Shown here: piece by piece, positions 27,001-39,000 of the stretch
Position numbering within the stretch: position 1 is the first letter of the stretch
How the letters are laid out: each line of letters opens with the position of its first letter
DNA from: Nemopilema nomurai
Lineage: Eukaryota > Cnidaria > Scyphozoa > Rhizostomeae > Rhizostomatidae
Assembly (NCBI GenBank): GCA_003864495.1
Contig: ML133436.1
Coordinates: forward strand, 1,116,001-1,180,000
Direction of reading: 5' to 3'
Length of the DNA stretch: 64,000 nucleotides
The notes under the pieces: generated by a model
The model's input: the letters and a program-made list of their open reading frames with translations, nothing else
Database searches by the model: none
What the model was told of the DNA's origin: nothing
Translations under genes and position numbers: made by a program

Positions 27001-30000
27001 TCAAAGCCAGAGTTTCTCAGCTATGCATGGTTTGCCTACCAATGGCCAGATCCTTATTGGTATATGTTTATCAATACTTCTTCGGCCGTTAAGAATTAAG
27101 AAGGTCTTACAGTATCAAAAATTAATTTTATAGCTTGACAAGAAAGCATGCGCCGCCATACATGCTGTCAATCTTCGAAATCTTCTTGGTGCTGAAAGCA
27201 GAACTCAGGTAGAGGCATTTATCCAGATTCAAAGCATCAAGACATCATTTATTCCTAAATATTCCTGAGTATCCCTAAACTCTTCCCATTTTACCTTAGT
27301 TTTCATTTATGAGGTCTTGTGGAAATAAGTTTTGCTTTGAAGCCCAATAAAAGGATTTTATTTGCTACTGACCTTATCTTGTGCCAATTTTTTTCGAGTA
27401 GACACTAAATACCTTGCCAGCGCGTATTTTCTTAATTTTAATGTACTGATACAGTTTTTTAGCAAAAGTATTTCTAAACTCTTTATTAGTTTCCTCTGCA
27501 TTTGAAATGGATTCTATTTGGTTTAATTCATCAAGCTTGGCGGTCATCTTTTTGCTGTTATGATGATTAAGGCATCTTCAGTGACATAATATGTATTCGT
27601 TTCTAGAGAGAGGAACAAGGGGACGAGTCGCCTGAATTTCTAGAAATATTCGAAACTCCTATTTCATACATCGAAGGAGGCACTGGTAGCGGATTCTTCA
27701 CCGTTGACGAACCTGTAAGTGTTGAAAGAAACAACGAATTCAGATTCGGAAGAAGCAAGATTTATAATTTGGGAAAAGGTTGAGAAAATCTTGATCATTA
27801 AACATGCTTTGTGAAAGGCTCTTTTTATAGAAATTTTTACATAGCTTTCTTACTGGGTTTCAATAGTTTTATGGGATGTTGTCATTAAACCTGTTTGTTT
27901 TTGGACCATAAGTAATTTTGTATATTTTCTAAGTTGCCTACAGTTTAGAGTAAGCGGAGTTCAAGAGAAGTCGGGAGCTTTTCCAGGCTCGGTTTAATTG
28001 TTTAGTTTCATTTACTATCTCTGTGTGAGATTTTCTGTTCTCTAAGGTACAAAGGTAAAAGTCCTATTACAGCCCATACTATTTTTTAGCCCCATTGCTA
28101 ATGGCAATACAGATGTTTAGGAACTTGTAAAAGCACCTTGCCAGAAAACTTCTAAATTAAATGTTTATAAAATGCCAATATTTTTTATCCAATTCTATGG
28201 AAAATATATTTTTTCTTCTCTGCTAGCCACACGTCACAAAAATGTATCGCATCATTGGCATGCATGGATTTCAAATGGAACCGGTAAGAAACCAACTTTT
28301 GTCTACTTTCCTCTTCTTTTAGAATTAAGAAACATTTTATGCTTATATTGTTGTAGCTTTCTCTAGTGGCAGCTTTTGTACGGGCGTGATTTTGCTAGAA
28401 TGCTTATACTGATGATCCTGTTTGGTTCTCAGTGAAGTTTTTTATCTGAAATTGGCCAAGAGGATTAGTAGCCAGCAGCTGTGCAATTGTTTATCTCCCT
28501 AAAGTGTGTATGTCGTCTCTTTACCAACTTGCTGTATTGAAGAGTACCGATCATTTAACTTGGACATTTATCAATTTGTTAAAACTTTGATCTGTCTTAA
28601 AGCTCCAGAATATTGTGCACATAAATCTATGAATCTTGGTTTTGCACTTTGCTGCTAATTCATTCTGCCAGTAGCACGTTTGATTCGCACAGTAGTGTTG
28701 ATTATTTTCTGGCTTTTTCCAGGTTCCTCTAGATTGGAGGATTCTTGATCCCAATTTCGCCTTCTTATGCGATGCGGGGACGCATGTATACGTTTGGTCA
28801 GGCAAAAAGGTATTCAATCCATTCACGCAGCGGTTGTCTATGATCTGTTTACAAGAATTTCTTGATCCATTTCGTCATGTTTCACCGACTTTGACACGTA
28901 GAAACATTCAATGACTTATGCTACTTTGTTTTTTTTTCAACAGGCTCCATTGATGTCAAAAACTAAAGCTAGGTAACTATTCTCATCATAACAACATGCA
29001 TGTCTGAATATCCATTGCTTGTTTCGTTATGTAATGAAAATTTGTGCTCTCATGCCTTATATTTTTTCGAAAATATAATCAATTTAACTATCAATTTGCT
29101 GTGTTTTGTATCATTACGAAGAAGCATTTAATAACAACAGTTAATTCGCATTTTACAAACAACAAGTCTTGATATAAAAAGAGTTAAAACCATGAACGAA
29201 GAAGCATTTGAATAAGCTTGTTCTTTTCCAGTTCTATCAACTTTTCTTTCACCCTTAGATTGCTAGCTGAGAAAATTGTTCGGATTGACCGGAAAGATAA
29301 ATCCGAGATTCACCAAATGTTTCAGGTATTGATTGTATTGAATATTTCAATATCTCGATTGCTGATTTCACGCGCAACTTGCATAGGCCTTCTTCACTCC
29401 TCCAAAGAATTGAAGAAGAAACGTCGGCTGTAAACGAAGCATTTTGTTAACTTTCCGAACATGGTTCCCCTTGTCAATTTTTTTTCAAATTAATTCTTTG
29501 CCAGTTTCGATATACAGATAGCATATTTGTCTATTGCTTAAAATTTTTCTATATAGCACAGCTCATTTAGTAACGATACTTTTAACTTTTTGTAAAGCTT
29601 TAACGTAATTTTTTAAAAAAATTGCCTTAGACGTTTTTGTTTTACAGGACGAGAAGATGATCCGCCATTTTGGGAAATAGTTGGCGAACCAAGTGGAGAT
29701 GTTATTGTAAGTTTTCTTCTTTTTCATTGCCTTTACTTGTTTTGCTGTTTTTCAATCGAATAACAGAGCAATATTTTGCCCAAGCTTGATAAGCACACAT
29801 TCGAATCATCATGAAATGCTTTGTGATATCCAGCACATCACAAATATATCTTATGTCTTTCATTGCATTTATTTTTTGTATTTTAATGATATTATCTAGG
29901 CCAAATTAGCATTTCATGATAATGTCCAAACAAAATTCTTTACATTTATCCACCTTTTTCAGGAACATAAAGAATTTCTTTCTTTTAAACCAACGCGTCC

Positions 30001-33000
30001 AATTTTATATAAAGTCTATCTTGGAATGGGATATCTTGAACTGCCTCAAGGTAATATTTTTGAGCTAACTGGTAGCAAAGAGCCATTATTAAAAATTGTA
30101 CGTATAATGACACTAAGAAATGTTGATTGACCAATTAAATGAAGGTCTGCTATTTAAACGGAAGCTCTTTTAATTCTTTTAAGATTAACGTAGCATTGAC
30201 GTACTTTTGCTTGCTTCCTGCATAAAAAAGTAATAGCAAAGAAATTTTACTCCAATCTTCAGTGCGCCTGTGTTTGATTTTATTTTCTTACAGTTGCTTG
30301 CTTTCCAAGTAAAATTTTTTTATAAAATGTAGTATCATAGATTAAAAATTTATCATTGTTTATGATATGTATCATTTTTTATCGTAGTCGAAATCCCAAA
30401 GAAGAAACTGACACGTAGTCTTCTTGATTCAAAGAATGTATATATCCTAGACACATGGTCAGAAATTTTCATCTGGTAAGACATAAAAATCTTTCTTGAA
30501 AACTCTGATGGGATTTCACTTGAATAAGATCAGCTCGGCGAGGAGTTCCTCTAGAAGTAGAAGGGAAATATTTTCTCAAATTTGGTTGCTCAAATTTTTG
30601 CGATGAACTCAAGAGTTTTCCCAGCAGGAGGTGGCACTCTTAGATTTTCTTGGTCTGCATTTCCGTAAACTTTTTTTTTTTTTATCAGCGTTACCGTAAA
30701 AAGCCGTGGCAATTTTTTTTGATAATCTTGTAAAGGCATTTCATTCAAGAAACCATGACCCTTTAGGAATGAAGATGATATCGTCTTCGTCTTCTATAAA
30801 AAGTTTTCTCTGGCTGCAACGTTTATATTTCAAACCTTCCTCATTACCAAATCAAACCAATTTTTTTTACAATCACTTTAATTGTTTACAATAGAAATTA
30901 GTTATAAACCTTAGTTATAAATATGGCATTAACAGGAAAAACCTCCAGCTCCAAGCCGTGAAGCTGTCAATTTTTCTGGTCTCCGGATGATATTTCCATC
31001 ATTCATGAAATTATCTTGCGTATACCCCGTCTATGCTTTCCTTTTCCAACCAACTTTTGTAACAATGTGCGTCTGTCTTCTAACTCCTTCAGGATTGGCA
31101 GGCGCTCTGCGAGATTGGTTCGGGCTGCCGCGTTAAAACTCGCACAAGAGTTATGTGCCATGTTTGGAAGGCCTGAAATAGCGACTGTTTCGAGAATTCT
31201 TGAAGGGTAAGTTTCAGATTTACAAAATTCACTCTCCATGTTAAAATGCGATCACAGGTTTCCCGTCTAACTGCACATTAGTGTTTTGAAACTATTTAAA
31301 TAAAAGTGATATTTGACGAGTATCCTTTGCTATTTCAATTTTCACTGTCTATTCAATTACAATCTTTAAACTTTCAGGAATAAAATCTAACATGACTTTT
31401 TAGCTTTGAAATTCAATTTGTTTGAAAAGTCATTGTATTTTATCATCTCTCATATGAACATCTAAGGCACATTTTACTCCGTTTAGAATGAAGGGTGATA
31501 GATTGGTCATGTTAGGCCGTTGCTCTATTTAGATCCTCTATTCGTTTCCCATTTGCAGAGTTGAGACACAGGTCTTTAAGACGAAGTTTTCAGGTTGGGA
31601 TGACGTTCTTGCGGTTGACTTCACGAGAACGGCGGATAGAGTTGCTGATCTACGCAAGGTGGGTTTCAAATACGGACAGTTTAGAGTTTTATCCCGAATA
31701 CAGAAAATTAGCGATTTGTTAACACCCACTTTCGAGGTACATTTTTTGACAAGAGAATACTTCGCCTGCTAGAATCTGGCTCTGAAGGGCCTTTTCCATA
31801 CTGTAGCCTCAGGTTGTGGAGAATTAGAATATAGTGTTTCGATAACATTACTTGGCAAATTGCCATAGGAATGCCTTTTACGCTTACTTAACGGTACTTC
31901 CTGTTCTAGAATTTGAGCCACATTGAACTGACGGTCTCATTAGTATGAATTAATCGAATGCCCTGCTAAATAATTGTCATGCATTTGCTACTTGCAAATC
32001 ATCAGCAGGCCTATTATTTTCACTTGTCCATAGACTAAAAAAAACAGTTTTTGTTTGGGTGGATTCTTCGTTTAACACACAGAAACGAGACGCTGTTTTG
32101 TAGTGACGTCACAACTCAATGTTATTTCTGTATTGTAGGAGGAAACGAAAGAGGACGGAAAGAGTCTTATTGCCATGTCGCCACCACCAAAGGTCCAAAA
32201 AGTGGATCTATCTGCCTTGTTCACTGCGCGACAACCAACAATGCCGGATTCGGAATGTGTAAGAATACTTTTGTTTGTGAAATTCTCTATGCTGAGACTA
32301 CCCTGGAATAGATTCAGGCAATTATGTTTGGGCGTTGTAAGAGCGATAAACACGCAATACCTCTTGATAGCAGTTTTATTGTGACTGCAATATCATCGCC
32401 CTTATTCTTATCATTGTATCTTATTCTTAATTTTTGTTAATTAGAAATGCCAAGTTGCCGTCCCTAGTTCTTTTTTGGATTCCAAAGATGCCAGCTGTGA
32501 ATGTTTCGTCAATTCATTTTCGTGATGTTTTCTAGTGTTTATCAACGTAACCTAAATCAACATGAATTAAAATTGCAATTTTAGGATACACTGATTGAGG
32601 AATGGAACGAGGATCTTGATGGGATGGAATGTTTCGTTCTTGAAGGAAGAAAATTTGTCAGACTCCCGGAAGACGAGATAGGTAGGCCACATACATCCTT
32701 TCTGAACTGCCTCCTGTTAAATTTGCTTTGAATAACATAGGTACCTTATCATATAAAGTTTTTGCGTAACTAAATGTGGTTTCACTATCCCAATCAATTT
32801 GAGTGCCTTCAAGTCGAAATGATTTGATCAAAAGGCCAGTCATTTCCAAGCCATGTTTTGCCACTTTGCACCAAGCCATGTTATACATTGTGCTGTGCTC
32901 TTCAGAGTAGCTGAATGCCATCTTTTCCATCACTGATGTTTCGTGTCTGTTTCAGGTCACTTTTATTCGAATGACTGCTACGTGTTTCTTTGTCGCTATT

Positions 33001-36000
33001 GGGTTCCGGTTGAGTTGAAGGAGGGAGAAGAGGAGGAGGAAGAAGCCGAGGTGGAGGAGCAGGAAGACGAGTTTCAATGTGTTGTTTACTTCTGGGAGGT
33101 ACGAGCTAAGAAGTCCTCCACTATCATTATTGAATTTTTAATGAATGAAGATTAGAGGATTAAATTATTTACTGCCTTCTTTAGTTTACATCTATTGGCT
33201 TATCGCTGTTAATGTTATTCTTTGTTTCTATGGGAAAGTAATGGAAATGTTTTAGTTAAAGCTTAGATTATTTACTTCTTTGGTAATCTCTTCTTAGGTA
33301 ATCCTTTATTTATCGTTCTTACATTTCATTAGCACTTTTAAGCATCGGATCATCTGCAAAATTCATAGTCTATCATTGTATACCAATGGTAGGAAACATT
33401 AGAAATGGTCTTTCCCCAAACGATATTTCTTTCAACACGCTGCTACACCTTCCCTTTTCAGGCCTTACGTCTACCTTAAATGAAAGATCGATCTGATGCC
33501 TTCCAATATTAATTGAGTAGTTCTGAGCTATAAAGGCTCCGATTCAGGTATAACTGGCTAAGGTGTATTTCTTGTTTCGCGCAGGGTCGAGATGCCGGGA
33601 GAATGGGGTGGCTTACATTCACGTTTAGGTAAACATTTTACATTTTGAACTTCTAATTGAAGCTTCATGACTAGTAGTTTATAAGATTTTGAATTGGATA
33701 CTTTTTGCCCATTTTCATTTAGAATTGTAAGCAATTGGTTTTCTAAAATTGCACAAAAATTAACTAACTCTGCATCTTTTTAGTTTTCAAATTTCATTGA
33801 CTTTTCTGCATTCCGGGGGGGGGGGGGTTTAAGCATTACGAAGGGTGATCGGTTTACCCTATTTCATTAGAATCTTCATATATAACGCAACTACAACAAT
33901 TTACCATAGTTGAAATTTCGCATGCATTGTGGAGTAAAGTTTTGCTAAAAATATACTTACGTCATTTTAGCTTGCAGAAGAAATTTGAGGCCTTGTTTGG
34001 GGACAAGCTAGAAGTCGTGAGAACAAAACAGGTAAGAGGAAAACACTTAAGCATGTCCAGCAAAATATTTTTGATTTGGCATAAGAATCAAAACAGCGTC
34101 AATTTAAGCAATCCTCCTCGGTTTCTCAAACTTGATTAATGTTATATCATCAAAAAGCTCTGCTGTTCAGATCGCCATCACAGCAATTAGTCGCAGAGCA
34201 TGTTATTTAAATCAACCAATACTGCCATCAACAGACTGTTCATTAGCAGCAATGGTGATCAGTTGCAAACGATAAAATCACAGTAGTAGATTCTCATTTT
34301 CTCCATTGTTTTTATTTTTCGACCTAAATTAGCTCTGAATTCTGATAATATTAAAAATTTCGAATGATGGAAAATTTCTACCCCTTATTTGATTTCACTT
34401 TCTTATCTGCCTCTAACCTTAGAGCCGAATTAAGGGTTATCTCAGAAGACATCTTAGCGATTGTTTTTTCGCTATTTTTAGTTTAATCTTATTCATTTGT
34501 TTATTTCGTATTTTGTTGTGTATATATTGATGCAAATTTGGTTTTTCAGCAACAAGAAGCTCTAAAGTTCCTGTCACATTTTAAGGGGAAATACATCATT
34601 CACAAGGTGAGTGCGATTTCTTCTTTCAGATCGACAATAAACCCTCAGCCTGCAGCCTTCATTTTATGCACTCAATTACAAGAATCCACGAGTAATCTTT
34701 GGTTGGGATAGCTGTTCTCTCAAATTCCTAAATGTAGGGGGGAGTAAACTCCATTTTTCAGAAATTTTGCATACTTATTTCCATTTATTAACAACCCCCT
34801 TAATTATGTATTTCATGCACTGGGTCATCCCCCAATTTTTTTAGCTAGAAATGTCTGATAATGTAAGCATTTCAATCTATTGGTATCCCCGAATTCAGTG
34901 TTTTTTAAAAATGCCCACCCCCTCCTAATTAGACCCCCCCCTAAATGAGGAACTTGAGAGTAGTCCACAAGTAATCTTAGGCTGGGATTGCTGTTGGTCA
35001 CAAGTAGTCTTGGGTTCATCTTACGATTATCTCTCATTGGTTATGTCTATCGTTATGGTTATGGTTATCTCAATGGTTAAGTTGGATTCACATGAGAACT
35101 GAGAAATGAGAACCCATGAAAACATTCCACAATATAATGAGATACAAGAAGCGGGCAAGCTGTCTAAATGACCCGCTCTCAATGGAAGGGACGAATGTTA
35201 TCTATGACTCCTGTTGCATACAACGCCCCAATGTGACGTCATACAATTAGGAAATGACCGCGTAACCATCCTTTCCCAATCTTTAGCGTCCCACAGGTCA
35301 TAGTCTCCGGTAAGGGAAAAGCCTCACGATTCAACATGAATACTCTTGTATACAGTTAAACAGTATTCATATTGTGTATTCAAAGACTAGCATAACCTGC
35401 CTGTCATTAAGATCTATGACCCTGCATGTATACGTTTATGGAGCGATGGTGCAGTATAGCAAGGCGGGCTTTCAAATTAGGTCAGGGTCATTATGTTGCT
35501 AATTGATATGTTATGAAATATGGATCAGTGGTTCTTAGTTGTTATGTATTCAATACACGAATTGACGTAGGCTTAGAGACCACTTATAAATCCTTCTGGA
35601 AACCACTTGTAGGTTTCGACAAACGGGCTTATTCACATTTTGTTAGCAAATCTTTATATAATCTTTTGCGCATCTCTTCTCCGTTCCTACGCAATTATTT
35701 AAAGTTTTTGAGCTTCTCACAAACAATGATTTTGAGCATCAGGTCTTTGCCACGCATGCTTTAAATTCACTATCTTTAAGATTAGTGAAATTTTTAGTTG
35801 CTTCGCCGAAAGTGAAAAGCTGTCCTCTTATAGCTACCAAACCGCCGTGGATGTTTTCATTTTATTTTCCTTTCTTTTTTATTCTCCAAATACTGTATGA
35901 TATAAATGTTTGTTTTTCTTTCTTTTTTATTCTCCAAATACTGTGTATATAAATGTTTGTTTTTCTTTCTTGTTTATTCTCCAAATACTGTGTATGATAT

Positions 36001-39000
36001 AAATGTGAGACTCGAGTAAAGTCTAATAGTTGTCACTTTAAGCTAAAATTGTTTTTGCTTCATCCATGAAAGTTTTCACTTCTTGAAAGAAGCCTAAGGC
36101 CATCTTTTAATACAACCCGCCCAAATGCAAGCCCAATCCCCGGTATTATATTGGATATCTGCTCTAGGCGATGACCTTACCCTTGAAAATAATCCCCATA
36201 CCAGCGCCCTCGACCCCACTCCACTGGTCTGACCTCCTAGCAGGTCCTCTATTACATAACGTTTCCTCCCAAGTATCTAATGGGATTGGAGTGAGCGATT
36301 ATGACGCTCAACCTATAGCATTTGCAGTTGTATCTGAATCGCTTCTTATATGGCTATAGCAACAGGATACAAACCACATGAAGGAGCAGAACTTTTTGCG
36401 TGGCATAGTCCTTCATAGTTACATGTGATGATTTCTGGCTCACGTCATTCCCAATTCTTTTGCTGTCATCTTTTCCCAACATATTTAATCTCAGTTGCAG
36501 CAGAATGAGAATGGACTGCCTTATAATGTTTTTTTATTTCTTCTAACGTGCGTGCTCTGCTTGACATTTTAGGGGAAAAGAAAGCACGAAAGTACAGGGG
36601 CAGAACTTTATCATATTAGATCGACTATGGGGAAATTAACACGACGCTGTATTCAGGTAAGCACGAAGAATTTTTATCTATAGGTAGCCAGAGATAAGAG
36701 CCACAAAAGAAAGAGTCCTCGTTATTGACAAACACTCTCTCTATAACCAAGTGTAGATGTTTTTAAATAATCACAACCAACATGTTAGCCCCCTGCGTGT
36801 TGTAGCAAACCTCAGAGTTCTTTCTTGCTTTTATATTTGCTTCTTCCTTTCTTTTTTTCATTTTTTCTTTCTTTCTTTGCTCCTTTCTTTTTTCTTTTTT
36901 TCATTTTTCCTTTCTTTTTTTCTTTGCTTCTTTCTTTGCTTTTTACTTTCTTTCTTTCTTTTTTCTTTTTTCTTTTTTCCTTTCTTTCTTCCTTTCTTTT
37001 TTCCTTTTTTCTTTCTTTGCTTCTTCTATTTTTCTTTCTTTTTTCTTTGCTTCTTCCTTTGCTTCTTTCTTTGCTTCTTTCTTTGCTTCTTTCTTTGCTT
37101 CTTTCTTTCTTTCTTTCTTTTTTCCTTTGATTTCTTTCTTTCTTTCTTTTTTCTTTTTTCCTTTTTTCTTTCTTTTTTTCCCCTTCTTTCTTTCTTTCTT
37201 TCTTTTTTTTCTTTGATTTCTTTCTTTCTTTCTTTCTTTCTTTCTTTTTTCTCTTTCTTTTTTCTTTCTTTTCTTTCCTTTCTTTTTCCTTTTTCTTTCT
37301 TGCTTCCTTCCTTTGCTTCTTCCTTTGGTTCTTCCTTTGCTTCTTTCTTTGCTTCTTTCTTTGCTTCTTTCTTTCTTTCTTTCTTTTTTCCTTTGATTTC
37401 TTTCTTTCTTTCTTTCCTTTTTCTTTCTTTTTTTCCCCTTCTTTCTTTCTTTCTTTCTTTTTTCCTTTGATTTCTTTCTTTCTTTCTTTTTTCCTTTGAT
37501 TTCTTTCTTTCTTTCTTTCTTTCTTTCTTTTTTCCTTTGATTTCTTTCTTTCTTTCTTTCTTTCTTTCTTTTTTCCTTTGATTTCTTTCTTTCTTTTTTT
37601 TCTTTTTCCTTTTTCTTTCTTTTTTTCCCCTTCTTTCTTTCTTCTTTCTTTTTCCTTTGATTTCTTTCTTTCTTTCTTTCTTTCTTTTTTCCTTTGATTT
37701 CTTTCTTTCTTTCTTTCTTTCTTTCTTTTTTCCTTTGATTTCTTTCTTTCTTTCTTTCTTTCTTTTTTCCTTTGATTTCTTTCTTTCTTTCTTTCTTTTT
37801 TCCTTTGATTTCTTTCTTTCTTTCTTTCTTTCTTTTTTCCTTTGATTTCTTTCTTTCTTTCTTTCTTTTTTCTTTTTTCCTTTTTTCTTTCTTTTTTTCC
37901 CCTTCTTTCTTTCTTTCTTTCTTTTTTCCTTTGATTTCTTTCTTTCTTTCTTTCTTTCTTTCTTTTTTCTTCTTTCTTTTTTCCTTTCTTTCTTCCTTTC
38001 TTTTTTCCTTTTTTCTTTCTTTGCTTCTTCCTTTGCTTCTTCCTTTGGTTCTTCCTTTGCTTCTTTCTTTGCTTCTTTCTTTGCTTCTTTCTTCCTTTCT
38101 TTTTTCCTTTTTTCTTTCTTTGCTTCTTCCTTTGCTTCTTCCTTTGCTTCTTCCTTTGCTTCTTTCTTTCTTTCTTTCTTTTTTCCTTTGATTTCTTTCT
38201 TTCTTTCTTTCTTTTTTCCTTTTTTCTTTCTTTTTTTCCCCTTCTTTCTTTCTTTCTTTCTTTTTTCCTTTGATTTCTTTCTTTCTTTCTTTTTTCCTTT
38301 GATTTCTTTCTTTCTTTCTTTCTTTCTTTCTTTTTTCCTTTGATTTCTTTCTTTCTTTCTTTCTTTCTTTTTTCCTTTGATTTCTTTCTTTCTTTCTTTC
38401 TTTCTTTTTTCCTTTGATTTCTTTCTTTCTTTCTTTCTTTCTTTCTTTTTTCCTTTGATTTCTTTCTTTCTTTCTTTCTTTCTTTTTTCCTTTGATTTCT
38501 TTCTTTCTTTCTTTCTTTTTTCTTTTTTCCTTTTTTCTTTCTTTTTTTCCCCTTCTTTCTTTCTTTCTTTCTTTTTTTCCCCTTCTTTCTTTCTTTCTTT
38601 CTTTTTCTTTGCTTCTTTCTTTGTTTCTTTTTTTGCTTCCTTGTTGGAATCAATAACTTTATGCTTAAATTCAAACTTTATGCTTAAAGTTTGCCTGTTT
38701 TCTTTTTGTAGATCGAATGTGACGCGATTCATTTAAATTCTGAGTTCTGGTAATTTCTTGCACATGTACTTCACATATTGTTCTAGCCTTTTGACTTTCA
38801 TGAAATCTACGTTTCGCTAGAGAATATATAGACTCTATAAGATCACATTTAAGAACGGTCTCCAACGCATCAAACATGAGCAAATCTTTTTGAAGATGTA
38901 TACAAAAATTGCTGCGTGGAACTCGCTCAGTAATTGAACATGGTTGAGAGTTAAGAGTACATACAACAGTTACTAAGCGACCGTCTCATTTTATCACTCT

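Noticed and set aside
32051..32384. Overlapping plus and minus frames around FLII exon 39
   Set aside because: They are shadows of the coding exon 32139-32258.
36812..38674. Open frames of 620 and 568 codons on the minus strand and 237 codons on the plus strand
   Set aside because: They arise from stop-free TTTC repeat DNA. Their composition is only Lys, Arg, Glu, Gly, Ser, Gln, Asn or Phe, Leu, Ser, and the region is an FLII intron.
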